A program made the position numbers and the translations under genes. A DNA stretch of 64,000 nucleotides from Candidatus Zipacnadia bacterium (GTDB lineage: Bacteria; Armatimonadota; Zipacnadia; Zipacnadales; UBA5352). Of the stretch, positions 49,829 through 59,377 are shown in pieces. Every line of letters starts with the position of its first letter. Position 1 is the first letter of the stretch. The notes beneath the pieces are model-generated. The model did no database searches and had not been told where the DNA came from. It saw nothing but the letters and a program-made list of their open reading frames with translations. Location: assembly GCA_029820945.1 (NCBI GenBank), contig JALGUJ010000008.1, positions 1,337 to 65,336 on the forward strand, in the 5' to 3' direction.

Positions 49829-51034
49829 CTAACGGTACATCGCCACCCTCTGCCCCTTCGCGTAGACCTCCTGCAGCTTCAGGTCCTCATCGAGCAGCAG
49901 GATGTCCGCGTCCTTGCCGGGGTCGAGGGAGCCGATGCGATCGTCCACGCCGATGATGCGCGCGGGCGTCAGTGTCGCCATCATCCAGGCGTCCTCAAGC
50001 CGGAGGCCGACGGTCTCATGGGCGAAGCGGAGCATCCCGATGAGCGGCGTAACCGAGGATGCGATCACCTCCGGGCGATCGGCGATGATCGCGATCCCGC
50101 CCTCGACCAGGCAGTCCTGGCCGCCGATGAGGTACTCCCCATCCGGCAGGCCGACGCCCTTCATGGCGTCGGAGATCAGCGCCAGGCGGTGCGGGCCCTT
50201 GCACTGCAGCGCGAAGCGGATCAGCGCCGGGTGCAGGTGGAAGCCGTCGCAGATGACCTCGGCGGTGAGCGCCTGGTGCATCAGCACGGTCTCGACGACC
50301 CCCGGCGCGTAGCCCTTCCCCGGCGACTCGCGCAGGGCCTCGAAGCGCAGGCCGCCCATCACGCAGTAGAGGTGGGTGGCATGGCGCAGGCCCGCGTCGA
50401 TCGCCGCCATCATCTGCTCGTAGGTGGCCTGGGAGTGTCCGGCGGAGGTCGTGATACCCGCGTTGCGGCAGGCGCGGATCAGGTCCAGTGCTCCCGGCAG
50501 CTCCGGCGCGAGCGTCCACTCCGTGATGAAGTCGCCGTGGTTCGCGATGAGCGGCAGGTACTCCTCCGGGTCGGGGTCGCGGACGTACTCCTCCAGATGC
50601 CCGCCGCGGTACTCCTGGTCGAGATACATGCCCTCGACATGGTAGCCGAGGATGTGCGACCTGCAGTCCGGCGCAGCGTGGCGCGTGGCCTCGATGGACG
50701 CGCGGAGTTGCTCGATGGGGACGCTCAGGGCCGACGGTGCGATGGCCGTGGTCCCGACCGAGAGGTGATACTCGCAGCCGTCGATGATCTCCTGCGGGGC
50801 ATCGGTCACGAAGTCGTGGCCCTGGCCGCCGTGCACGTGGATGTCCACGAGGCCCGGCCCCACGTAGAGGCCGCGGCAGTCCACCAGCCGGTCGCCCGGC
50901 GAGGTCGGGGCGGCGCTCGGACGGATCTCGCGCACGCGCCCGCCCTCCACGACCAGGTCGCCCTCAACGCGCAGCGTCGGCGTAATGAGCGTGCCGTCGG
51001 TGAAGACGATCGTGTCGGGTTTGCCGCGCGCCAT
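49829..51034 (-). CDS. nagA: N-acetylglucosamine-6-phosphate deacetylase
   Basis: A 401-residue amidohydrolase. ATG 51034 is preferred: GAGAGG lies nine bases before it. The metal site HVHGGQGHD is near residue 65, and downstream motifs EGMYLDQEYRGGH, TSAGHSQATYEQM, THLYCVMGG and ALISDAMKGVGLPDGEY carry the substrate and metal contacts. It removes the acetyl group from GlcNAc-6-phosphate in amino-sugar use. No deaminase (NagB) or kinase is seen in the window. A 48-bp degenerate copy of part of its 5' end lies upstream. Confidence 0.92.
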   Translation of the reverse strand: MARGKPDTIVFTDGTLITPTLRVEGDLVVEGGRVREIRPSAAPTSPGDRLVDCRGLYVGPGLVDIHVHGGQGHDFVTDAPQEIIDGCEYHLSVGTTAIAPSALSVPIEQLRASIEATRHAAPDCRSHILGYHVEGMYLDQEYRGGHLEEYVRDPDPEEYLPLIANHGDFITEWTLAPELPGALDLIRACRNAGITTSAGHSQATYEQMMAAIDAGLRHATHLYCVMGGLRFEALRESPGKGYAPGVVETVLMHQALTAEVICDGFHLHPALIRFALQCKGPHRLALISDAMKGVGLPDGEYLIGGQDCLVEGGIAIIADRPEVIASSVTPLIGMLRFAHETVGLRLEDAWMMATLTPARIIGVDDRIGSLDPGKDADILLLDEDLKLQEVYAKGQRVAMYR

Positions 51035-51187
51035 ACGCAGCATCCTCTCGCAATACGACGGTGAACGATGCGGGCCGGGGTGGAACCTGAGGCCCTGCTC
51101 GCCGCACTCGCAGTGCCTCACGCCTCGCGCCAACGCTGCGCGTCGGACGCTCGGCGCGGCCCCTCCATGACATCAAACGGCGCGCCC

Positions 51188-51235
51188 GTCGGACGGACCT
51201 GGCGCACGCGGCCGCCCTCGACGACCAGGTCGCCC
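51188..51235 (-). pseudogene. Fragment resembling the nagA 5' region
   Basis: Forty-three of 48 bases match 50916 to 50963 within nagA. On the minus strand it still reads GDLVVEGGRVRQVRPTGAP, against GDLVVEGGRVREIRPSAAP in nagA, with conservative replacements. No rest of a gene surrounds it. The remaining 51035 to 51390 gap shows no gene. Confidence 0.5.
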
Positions 51236-51390
51236 CCAGGAGGGGCGTCCGGGCCAATGCGCCGGTCCCCCTCGTCCCGCCCTCGCGCGCAGCGCGACAG
51301 GGAGACGGGGGAGGGAGATCGCGCCAGCGGTCTCCGGTGGTGAGGCCCGCACGGTCGCGACCCGGGTGGATTGCCGCCCCCTGGCCGAAG

Positions 51391-52773
51391 CTATCCGCTC
51401 CAGTCGGGGTTCGCCGTCGGCAGCCTCGCGCCGATCTCCGCCCGCCAGGCTCTGAGCAGCCCGTGCATGTCCGCCGCGCGGCCGGGTTGCTCGTCCGCGA
51501 GGTCGCGTGTCTCGCTGATGTCGTCGCGCAGGTTGTAGAGCTCCAGGTGGCCGTCCTCGAAGAACTCTATGAGCTTGTAGTCGCCCGCGCGCACGGAGCA
51601 GCCGGGCGTCCCGCCCTGGTTGCCGTAGTGCGGGTAGTGCCAGAAGATCGCCTCGCGGTCCGGCTCGCCCTCGCCGCGCAGCAGCGGCGCAAGGCTCTCG
51701 CCGTCGCAGTGCTGCTCGGGGAGCGGATCGAGCCCCGCCATCTCCAGCATCGTCGGGTAGAAGTCCGGGCTGGTGACAGGGACGCGGGAGATGCTGTCGG
51801 GCGCGGTGACGCCCGGCCAGCTCACCAGCAGCGGCTCGCGCGTGCCGCCCTCGTACATCCAGCCCTTCCCCTCGTGCAGAGGGGCGTTGCAGGTCGGCGC
51901 GCCCTCGGCGGTCGCCAGGCCGCCGTTGTCCGAGGTGAAGAAGACCACCGTGTCCTCGGCGCGCCCGCTCTGCTCGACCGCGTGCAGCAGGCGGCCAATG
52001 TTCTCATCCATCGACCAGACCATCGCGGCGTACTGCGGGTCAGACTGGAGCTGTCTGCGCTGCACGCGCCTCTCGCGCTTGTGCTCGCACGGGAAGTATT
52101 CGCCCTCCACGAAGGGGTCGATCTCGTCCAGGTGCATCGCCTCCGCCTTGGCCTGGAAGCGTTCGATGTGCCGGGCCTTCGCCTGAATGGGGACGTGGAC
52201 GCTGTAGTAGCACATGTTGAGGAGGAACGGTCGGTCGTCGGCGCGCTCGATCAGGTTGATGGCCTCGTCGGTGAGGCGGTCGGTGAGGTACTCGCCTTCG
52301 GGCCCGTCCTCGAGCGTCGGGATCTCCCACGGGCTGAAGTAGCCCCGGTGCGGCATGCCCATGTGGCAGCCGCCCACGTTGACGTCGTAGCCGTGGCGCT
52401 CGGGCCGGTAATCCTCGCCACCGAGATGCCACTTGCCCACGTGCCAGGTCTGGTAGCCGCCGTCGCGCAGGGCGGCGGCGATGGAGTGCTCCTCGTGGGG
52501 CAGATGCTTGACGTAGTCGGGCTCGATGACGCGCCCGCGCGCCTGGCCCGCGATGAAGTTCGTCACGCCGACGCGCGCCGGGTAGCGACCCGTCTGGATG
52601 CTTGCGCGCGTGGGGGAGCAGACCGGGCAGGAGGCATAGGCGTCGGTGAAGAGCATCCCGCGCTCGCGGAGGCGGTCCAGGTTCGGGGTCTCGTAGAATG
52701 TACTGCCGTAGCAGCCAAGATCGCGCCACCCCAGGTCGTCGATCAGGATGAAGATGATGTTGGGCTGTGCCAT
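51391..52773 (-). CDS. Sulfatase (formylglycine type)
   Basis: A 460-residue arylsulfatase-fold enzyme. The formylglycine signature is C52-S-P-T-R56 in PVCSPTRAS, and metal-binding Asp12-Asp13 sit in ILIDDLGWRDLGCYG. WHVGKWHLGG supplies the Lys and His of the active site. No signal peptide is seen, so it is probably cytoplasmic, or the start is misplaced. A formylglycine-generating enzyme is not in the window. The adjacent NagA, GH20-like protein and sialidase-like proteins suggest sulfated aminosugar substrate. Confidence 0.92.
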   Translation of the reverse strand: MAQPNIIFILIDDLGWRDLGCYGSTFYETPNLDRLRERGMLFTDAYASCPVCSPTRASIQTGRYPARVGVTNFIAGQARGRVIEPDYVKHLPHEEHSIAAALRDGGYQTWHVGKWHLGGEDYRPERHGYDVNVGGCHMGMPHRGYFSPWEIPTLEDGPEGEYLTDRLTDEAINLIERADDRPFLLNMCYYSVHVPIQAKARHIERFQAKAEAMHLDEIDPFVEGEYFPCEHKRERRVQRRQLQSDPQYAAMVWSMDENIGRLLHAVEQSGRAEDTVVFFTSDNGGLATAEGAPTCNAPLHEGKGWMYEGGTREPLLVSWPGVTAPDSISRVPVTSPDFYPTMLEMAGLDPLPEQHCDGESLAPLLRGEGEPDREAIFWHYPHYGNQGGTPGCSVRAGDYKLIEFFEDGHLELYNLRDDISETRDLADEQPGRAADMHGLLRAWRAEIGARLPTANPDWSG

Positions 52774-52793
52774 GCGGTCACTCCTTGCGCTCG

Positions 52794-54071
52794 TCAGCGG
52801 CTCGGCACATGCAGGTCCGCCAGGAACTCGTCGGTAATGCGCTTGCCGACCAGGAAGAACTTGCGGTCCGGGTGCCAGAGCACGTTCTCGCCATCGCGCG
52901 TGGTCAGGCTCGGATAGACGCCGATGTCGATGCGGCTCAGCGGGCCGAGGCCCGAGCCCTGATTGTCCATGAGCTGCTTGCTGCGCGAGAACCAGATGGG
53001 CTGTTCGGCGCCAGGCCGAAACTCTCCCAGCGCAATGAAGGCCGGGCGGCGGTTCTTCCCGGTCTCCTCCCGCTCACAGCCCTGGAAGTGCCCGTCGTTG
53101 TTGTGGTGCAGCAGCACGTAGCGGCCATCCACGAGCCGGTAGATTGGGCAGCAGCACAGCGGCTGGAGGATCGGCAGGCCGTGATCGCGCCGCAGGAGCG
53201 GCCGCGGGCCGCACCAGCTCTCGCCATCGTCACCGGACAGCGAGTACCAGATGAAGCCGCTCATCGTGCGCATGGTGCAGAAGAGCCGGTCATCCGGCAG
53301 CCGCACGATGCCGGGCTCCTGCGCGATGGATAGCTCTGGCTTGTCGTAGTGCGGGACGCGCAGCGCCTCATCGTCGGGCGACCACTCGATCTGTATCTCC
53401 TCCGGCTCGGGGTCGTCATCCACGTTCGTGAAGCGCATGAACTGCACCACGGTCTCGCCGGCCGTCCAGGACTCCTTGTGTGGCGGCGTGCGCACGGCCT
53501 TCGAGACCCAGCGCGAGAAGCCCGTGAACCACAGGCCCTGCAGGTCGCGGAAGGGAAGCTGCCAGACGATCCAGTTCGAGGGCACGCTTGGGTCCGGGTG
53601 GTCGTATGCGCTGCGAGGCATGGGAACCGTGCGCGGCTCTGACCAGTTCTCGCCGAGGTCGTCCGAGTATCGGCAGTCCATCGTCCCGGTGTGCTGGTGG
53701 ACCACGTCGTCGATGCCCTGGTACTGGTTCCAGAAGACGTAGATCCGCCCCGAGGTGGAGGTCAACGGGAAGCCCCAGCTCGCCATGTGGCCCTGGCCGG
53801 GTCGGCGCGGCCCGGCGACGTGGATCGGCTCGCCCCAGCTCCGGCCCTCGTCCTCCGAGCGCGCCATCATGATGCGGTGGTCGCCGGCGCCCTCGTAGCT
53901 GGACTGCGTCCAGACCGCCATGAGCGCGCCGTCCGGGGCGTCGGTCACCAGGAAGTGCTCGTTGCCGGTGTCATGGTCGCCGGTGGGGACGTAGACGACG
54001 TAGTCCGGGTCGCTGCGCGCAAGCTCGCGGTCGATGTCATCGGGCATTGCGGCGGTACCGCCACCGGGCAT
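52794..54071 (-). CDS. Sialidase-like six-bladed propeller (Asp-box) protein
   Basis: A 425-residue cytoplasmic-looking propeller. Asp-box repeats SEDEGRSWGE, SDDLGENWSE and SGDDGESWCG are visible, and no signal peptide is present. The family includes exo-alpha-sialidases but many members hydrolyse other glycosides or only bind. ATG 54071 follows GAGGGG. It lies 12 bp after the TIM-barrel gene and 20 bp before the sulfatase, on the same strand and probably in one operon. Sialidase activity is not established because the arginine triad cannot be assigned safely. Confidence 0.78.
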   Translation of the reverse strand: MPGGGTAAMPDDIDRELARSDPDYVVYVPTGDHDTGNEHFLVTDAPDGALMAVWTQSSYEGAGDHRIMMARSEDEGRSWGEPIHVAGPRRPGQGHMASWGFPLTSTSGRIYVFWNQYQGIDDVVHQHTGTMDCRYSDDLGENWSEPRTVPMPRSAYDHPDPSVPSNWIVWQLPFRDLQGLWFTGFSRWVSKAVRTPPHKESWTAGETVVQFMRFTNVDDDPEPEEIQIEWSPDDEALRVPHYDKPELSIAQEPGIVRLPDDRLFCTMRTMSGFIWYSLSGDDGESWCGPRPLLRRDHGLPILQPLCCCPIYRLVDGRYVLLHHNNDGHFQGCEREETGKNRRPAFIALGEFRPGAEQPIWFSRSKQLMDNQGSGLGPLSRIDIGVYPSLTTRDGENVLWHPDRKFFLVGKRITDEFLADLHVPSR

Positions 54072-54083
54072 CTCAGTCGCCCC

Positions 54084-54974
54084 TCAGTTCGCTTCGACCT
54101 CGCTGATGATGCGCCGCAGGTTCGCCACGCCGTCGCGCACCGAGGCGTAGATGTCGTCGGGCAGCGAGATCTCCAGCGAGATGTTGCCGTCGTAGCCGGC
54201 GTCGCGGATGATGGAGAACAGCAGCGGCCACTGCATGTCGCCGGTGCCGCCCACGACGGGCCTGATCCACTCATCGGCGGGCGTCTTGCGCCAGCCTTCC
54301 GCCTCGGCGTTCTCAGGCTCCTCGGTGCGGACCTGGAAGTCCTTGGCGTGAGCATGGACCACGTGGTCGGCCAGCAATCTGGTGGCCGCGACGTGGTCCT
54401 CGCCGAAGACGTGGCGGAAGTTAGTGAAGTCGATGTTCACGCCGAAGTTCGACCGGTCCACCAGCTCCACCATACGTTTGACCTGATGCATGCGGCCCAG
54501 CAGCAGGCCGTGATTCTCCACGCCGACCGTGATCCCGCGCTCTGCCGCCACGTCCGTGACCTGCTGCATGCCCTCGCTGACGCGCTCGAGGATGAAGTCG
54601 AGGTCCGGGTCCTCCGCCTTATCGGACGGCAGGGAGCTGCGGGGGTCGAGGCGGATGGTGTCGGTGCCCAGCGTCTCCGCGATATCGAGCGCCAGGACGC
54701 AGTCGGAGACCGTCTCCATGAAGCGCTCCTCGTCATAGGCCGCGAAGTCGCTGTCGAGCGTGTAGCACGAGACCTCCAGGTCCAGCCGATCGAGCATCTC
54801 GCGGGCGCGGCCGGCCTGATCGCCGACGGACTCGTCCTCCCGCCAGTAGCGGCTGAGCGGCTCGAAGCACTCAGCCTCCGTCTCCGTGCCCACGAACTCG
54901 ATGCAGTCGAACATGTCGATCTGGTCTTCCGTGAGCAGGGCGTTGAACACCCACTGACATACTCCTGCCTTCAT
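54084..54974 (-). CDS. Sugar phosphate isomerase/epimerase-like TIM barrel
   Basis: A 296-residue protein of the xylose-isomerase-like AP-endonuclease-2 superfamily. GVCQWVFNAL at the start, DTIRLDPRSS, GITVGVENHG and FGVNIDFTN mark successive barrel strands with His, Glu and Asp metal ligands. Members isomerise or epimerise ketoses and sugar acids. It heads the minus-strand cluster NagA to TIM barrel and is divergent from the large secreted protein gene at 55147 across a 172-bp gap. Substrate unknown. Confidence 0.82.
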   Translation of the reverse strand: MKAGVCQWVFNALLTEDQIDMFDCIEFVGTETEAECFEPLSRYWREDESVGDQAGRAREMLDRLDLEVSCYTLDSDFAAYDEERFMETVSDCVLALDIAETLGTDTIRLDPRSSLPSDKAEDPDLDFILERVSEGMQQVTDVAAERGITVGVENHGLLLGRMHQVKRMVELVDRSNFGVNIDFTNFRHVFGEDHVAATRLLADHVVHAHAKDFQVRTEEPENAEAEGWRKTPADEWIRPVVGGTGDMQWPLLFSIIRDAGYDGNISLEISLPDDIYASVRDGVANLRRIISEVEAN

Positions 54975-55146
54975 GGTTGCCTCCTCCGGCCGACGCGGCG
55001 GACGCCGGCACGCGCGGCTTGGTTGGCCTGGTCCGTTATTCGTCGGGCGCGCGACCGCACCTTTGGCGGGAAGGGGAGACGCCGATCAACGGCTAAGTAG
55101 TCTCCACGAACGAAGCGGCACCGGGAGCAGCACGGGAGGGCGACGG

Positions 55147-58100
55147 ATGAGGCGAATCATGGCCGTGTGCATCGCGCTGCTGCAGGGCGTCTGTCCCTGC
55201 CTGGCCCAGCAGGCGCAGCAGACGGACAACCTGCTGGCCAATGGGGACCTGGAGACCGACGAGGATGGCGACGGCGTCCCCGACGGCTGGAGCTGGCACG
55301 AGGGCGGGTTCGGCACGCTCGGGAAGGTGTTCTGGAGCACGGACGATCCGCTCCAGGGCGAGGTCTGTATCCGCTACGTCAAGACCGATCCCCAGAAGTG
55401 GTACCCGCAGGTGTGGCACGCGCCGGTGGAGATCACGCCGGGGTGGCAGTACGAGCTGTCGGCGCTGGTGCAATCGGACGCGCCCTTCGTCTTCCGACAT
55501 ACGCTCAGCGGCGACCTCGGCGGCGAGCGCCACCAGCGTTTCTCCGCGCAGGCCGAGCCCACGCGGGTGTCGCTGCGCTTCGACAGCCCGCCCGGCAGCG
55601 ACCGCGTGTCGGTGGGCTTCCAGATGTCGGACAATGCCGGGACGATGCTCATCGACGACGTCCGTCTCGTCGCCCTCGGGCCATCGCTGGGAACCATGCT
55701 GTCAATCCGGGAGGCGAGCGACATCCACGACCTCGAGGAGCTGGCCGCGCGCAGACGCTTCAAGCCATTCGATCTGATCGCCGATGAGGAGGGCGTCCAT
55801 CCCTCCGAGCGCGTCATCTTCCGCGATACCGCGACCGGCGCCATCACCGCACGCATGACCCACAGCCCGTACTACAACCGGCACATCTACTCAAATCAGT
55901 GGATCTGGAACTGCGACGGCTCACTGCTGGCCTTCCGCAGCCGCCGCGATCCCGATGGCTGGTACATCATGGACGCGGATGGGAACCACATTCGCTACCT
56001 CATCGGTGAGATCCCATTCTGGAGCCGCTCAGACCCCGACATCGTCTTCCATCGTGACACCAGCGACAGAACCATCAGGGCGCTGAATGTGCGGACAGGC
56101 GAACAGAGGATCGTCTTCACCATCCCTGATGAGCTGGACGGCCTGGGCTTCACCATCTGGCCGATGCACCCGGACGGGAAGAAGCTGTTCGTGGTGGTGG
56201 GCAACCAGACCGCCCGGCGGCCGGACAACTGGGGCTACCTGGTGGACATCGACAGCGGGGAGTACACGCGCATCGACTTCCCACACACCACTCATCAGGT
56301 CTGGTTTACCAAGGACCCCGACTACACCATCTCCTACAACTACGAAAGGCGCGCGCCCGGGGAGTACATCGACGTGTCCATGCTCGTGGACGCCGATGGG
56401 ACGAATCACCGACAGGCGCGCGCCCGGCACATGAGCCATCGCGGGTACAGCCCAGACGGCACACGCGTGGCCTTCCACGCCGGTGGTGGCATCCACATCA
56501 TGGACGCGCTGGGTGGCAACGAGCGCCTGCTGGCGACCGGCGGCGGGGGGCATCTGTCCTGGCAGGTGGATGACGAGTGGCTCGTCGCCACCATGCGCAA
56601 CGCCATCTACCGCATCTGGACCGACGACGGCCACAAGACGCTGATCAATCTGCCGAACACGCAGCTCCATTACTACAATTACCCCTGCGAGGCGCACCTC
56701 GAGTCAAGCCCCGACGGCACGAAGATCGGCTATGCGTCGAGCATGCTGGGCGACATCGACCTGTACCAGGTGGTCATGAAGCCGCCCGACCCGCCCCGGA
56801 ACCTGTCGGCGCACGCGGACGGCGAGCGCATCAGCCTCACCTGGGAGCCGCCGGAGCACTCTCGCGAGGTCATGGGCTACAACGTGTGGGCGTCCGACGT
56901 CAGCGGTGAGGGCTATCACCCGGTCACCTGGGAGCCGGTGCGGGCCGCGGAGTACTCGTGCGGCCCCGCGGAGGGGCTGTGCTTCGTGGTGACGGCCGTG
57001 GAGCACTCGGGCCTCGAAGGCCGGCCGTCAAAGGAGGCGTGCATCGCGGGCCCGGACCTGCCGCGACGCATCTGGCTCGAGGCCGAGGACGCGGAGCTGC
57101 GAGCCCCGTTCGAGCCCATCTTCAGCATGGAGTGCTCGGCCATGTACTGCGTGGCGTCAACCGCGCACGGCAAGGCGGCCCTGGCCACGCTGAGCGCCGA
57201 GGTCCCAGCGGGGAGCTACCTCGTGTGGGCGCGCACGCGGGGCATGAACGAGGACGCCGCGCTCCAGTTGAGTGCGGGCGGCGAGGTGCTGGGAGCGATC
57301 TCCGCGGCCACGGAGGGGTGGAGCTGGCAGTTGGCGGCGGCGCACGGCGAGCCGGCGTCCCTCTCCGTGGCAGAGGGCGAGATCGAGCTTGAACTGACCG
57401 CGCAGATGGGCGGGATCATGGTCGATCAGCTCCTGCTGAGTAGCGATGCCGAGTACAGGCCCGAAGGTGCGCCCACCTGGCTACGGCGGGCGGCCGTCGA
57501 GCTGCCGGCGGTGACCGGACTGGAGGCAGAGGCGATCTCGCCCTACTGCGTGCGCCTGAGCTGGGACGAGGCCGCTGCGCCGGACCTCAGCCACTACAAC
57601 GTGTACGCGTGCTCCGACGGCGAGCCGGCCGGCCAGGAGCATCTGATCGCCTCGCCGGCCCAGCCGCGGCGATTCGACTGGGGCCTGCAGGCGGGGACCG
57701 AGTATCGCTACGCGGTGACCGTGGTCGATCGCCAGGGCAATGAGGGCCCGCCGGTCACCGCAAGCGCGACGACGCCGGAGATCGACCGGGTCTTCGAGGA
57801 GATCGAGGCGAACGCTCAGCTCAAGGAGGGGCCCCTGAGCTTCGACGTCACGCTGCCGCGGGACGACAGCTACGTGACCTGGGTGCGCATCGCGTCGCGG
57901 GACGAGAGGCGCGGCACCCTGGACGTGTGGCTGGACGGCGAGAAGATCATGAGCGGTGGCTATGTGCCGTGGGAGTTCGTGACGCGCGGCCACGGCGGCC
58001 CGCAGGCGAACGTGCCGCTCTGGGTCCCGGTCCAGGTGAGAGGCGAGATGCCGCGGAGCCTGCGCGAGATCGCGGCGGGTGAGCACACCATGAGGATCGC

Positions 58101-58218
58101 GGCCGGCGACGCGATCGACGCGGTGATCGACCGCGCGGTGATCACGAACGACCTCGGCTGGCGACCGGCGGGCATCAGCAGCTTCCTGGGAGCCGAGGAG
58201 GGCACTGCGGGCGAGTGA
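55147..58218 (+). CDS. Large secreted multidomain protein: CBM, TolB-like propeller, Fn3 modules
   Basis: A 1023-residue protein with signal peptide (MRRIMAVCIALLQGVCPCLAQ) starting at ATG 55147, seven bases after GGGAGG. A jelly-roll domain lies at about 28 to 180. A TolB-like propeller follows (about 230 to 550), with repeats such as SPDGTRVAF and SSPDGTKIGY. Fibronectin type III-like modules flank a CBM6-like region that starts WLEAEDAELRAPFEP. No catalytic residues are recognised, so it may bind glycans for the neighbouring hydrolases. It forms an operon with the next gene after 10 bp. Confidence 0.7.
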   Translation: MRRIMAVCIALLQGVCPCLAQQAQQTDNLLANGDLETDEDGDGVPDGWSWHEGGFGTLGKVFWSTDDPLQGEVCIRYVKTDPQKWYPQVWHAPVEITPGWQYELSALVQSDAPFVFRHTLSGDLGGERHQRFSAQAEPTRVSLRFDSPPGSDRVSVGFQMSDNAGTMLIDDVRLVALGPSLGTMLSIREASDIHDLEELAARRRFKPFDLIADEEGVHPSERVIFRDTATGAITARMTHSPYYNRHIYSNQWIWNCDGSLLAFRSRRDPDGWYIMDADGNHIRYLIGEIPFWSRSDPDIVFHRDTSDRTIRALNVRTGEQRIVFTIPDELDGLGFTIWPMHPDGKKLFVVVGNQTARRPDNWGYLVDIDSGEYTRIDFPHTTHQVWFTKDPDYTISYNYERRAPGEYIDVSMLVDADGTNHRQARARHMSHRGYSPDGTRVAFHAGGGIHIMDALGGNERLLATGGGGHLSWQVDDEWLVATMRNAIYRIWTDDGHKTLINLPNTQLHYYNYPCEAHLESSPDGTKIGYASSMLGDIDLYQVVMKPPDPPRNLSAHADGERISLTWEPPEHSREVMGYNVWASDVSGEGYHPVTWEPVRAAEYSCGPAEGLCFVVTAVEHSGLEGRPSKEACIAGPDLPRRIWLEAEDAELRAPFEPIFSMECSAMYCVASTAHGKAALATLSAEVPAGSYLVWARTRGMNEDAALQLSAGGEVLGAISAATEGWSWQLAAAHGEPASLSVAEGEIELELTAQMGGIMVDQLLLSSDAEYRPEGAPTWLRRAAVELPAVTGLEAEAISPYCVRLSWDEAAAPDLSHYNVYACSDGEPAGQEHLIASPAQPRRFDWGLQAGTEYRYAVTVVDRQGNEGPPVTASATTPEIDRVFEEIEANAQLKEGPLSFDVTLPRDDSYVTWVRIASRDERRGTLDVWLDGEKIMSGGYVPWEFVTRGHGGPQANVPLWVPVQVRGEMPRSLREIAAGEHTMRIAAGDAIDAVIDRAVITNDLGWRPAGISSFLGAEEGTAGE

Positions 58219-58228
58219 GGAGGGGCCG

Positions 58229-59290
58229 ATGGGCATCCGTACCGTCGAGCACCTGACACTGTACGCCAATCCGGACCGGTTCTGCGGCAATCCCAACATC
58301 GCGCGGCTGGACAACGGCGAGCTGCTGCTGGGCTTTCGTTGGGCGGAGGGCAGGCTCGGCGCGGACTGGGACCCCACGCTGAGGCCGGTGCACATGAGGG
58401 GCCGCTCACCCCGCGAGCTGGCGCGGGCCGAGCCGCGAGTCATCTGGGACGAGGATTGCGGCCTCACCCCGTACACATGTCAGCTCTCGGACGGCAGCCT
58501 GCTGTGCGTCTTCAACCGCTGGCGGCTCGTGTCGAGCGAGGAGGCGGAACGCCTGGGCGGCCGGGCCCGCGTGCGGGAGGGCTACGACCTGACCGGCGTG
58601 CCCGCGCCCATCACCATGCTCCGCTCCACCGACCGTGCCCGGACGTGGGAACACCTGGGCGAGTTGTGGCTCCCGCGATACGGACCGGGCGCGGGGTTCC
58701 GGGGCAACATGGTGGAGCTGCCGGGCGGGCGCCTGCTATTCAGCCTCTACGTGCAGGTGCGCCCCCCGAGCCGGGCGGCGACGTCCCTGCTCGTTGCCTC
58801 GGACGACGCGGGTGAGACCTGGGAGGCGGTCGCCACGATCGCCGACGATGCCGATGGCCGGGTGGGCTTCAACGAGACCTTCCTGCACCGAACCGGCGAG
58901 GGGACGCTGGTGGCATTCCTGCGCACGAGCGATGCGGAGGGGCATCTGTTCACGGCGCGTTCGCGGGACGACGGCGCCACCTGGTCGGAGCCGACCGACG
59001 AGGGCGTCTACGGCTTCCCGCATCACGCGCTGCAACTGCCGGACGGTCGGGTCCTGCTGACCTACGGCCGCCGGCAGGCCCCGTACGGCACGCGCGCGCG
59101 CCTGCTCGATCCCGAATGCCGGAACATAGCGGAGGCCGACGAGGTCATCATCCGAGGCGACGGCGCCAACGGAGCCACAGGCTACCCCTCGGCGGTGGAG
59201 CTGGAGGAAGACCTGGTGCTGGTGGTGTACTACCACAACACCGGCGGGGAGCTGCCGTGGATCGGCGGGACGGTGCTCGAGATCAGCTAA
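58229..59290 (+). CDS. Second sialidase-like Asp-box propeller
   Basis: A 353-residue protein with Asp-box-like repeats STDRARTWEHL, SDDAGETWEAV and SRDDGATWSEP. No signal peptide is present. Residues such as Arg in FCGNPNIARLDNGELLL and the FNETF segment fit the start and middle of sialidase-like propellers, but a full arginine triad and Tyr/Glu pair are not secured. AGGAGGGG precedes ATG 58229. Its partner gene upstream encodes a secreted protein while this one appears cytoplasmic. Confidence 0.75.
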   Translation: MGIRTVEHLTLYANPDRFCGNPNIARLDNGELLLGFRWAEGRLGADWDPTLRPVHMRGRSPRELARAEPRVIWDEDCGLTPYTCQLSDGSLLCVFNRWRLVSSEEAERLGGRARVREGYDLTGVPAPITMLRSTDRARTWEHLGELWLPRYGPGAGFRGNMVELPGGRLLFSLYVQVRPPSRAATSLLVASDDAGETWEAVATIADDADGRVGFNETFLHRTGEGTLVAFLRTSDAEGHLFTARSRDDGATWSEPTDEGVYGFPHHALQLPDGRVLLTYGRRQAPYGTRARLLDPECRNIAEADEVIIRGDGANGATGYPSAVELEEDLVLVVYYHNTGGELPWIGGTVLEIS

Positions 59291-59377
59291 CGCCTGGTCG
59301 CCGTCTGTTGCACGTGCGCAACACGACTGTGCAGCATCGACTCCCGGCGCCGCTCTGGCGAAAGAGGCGTGTGGAGG

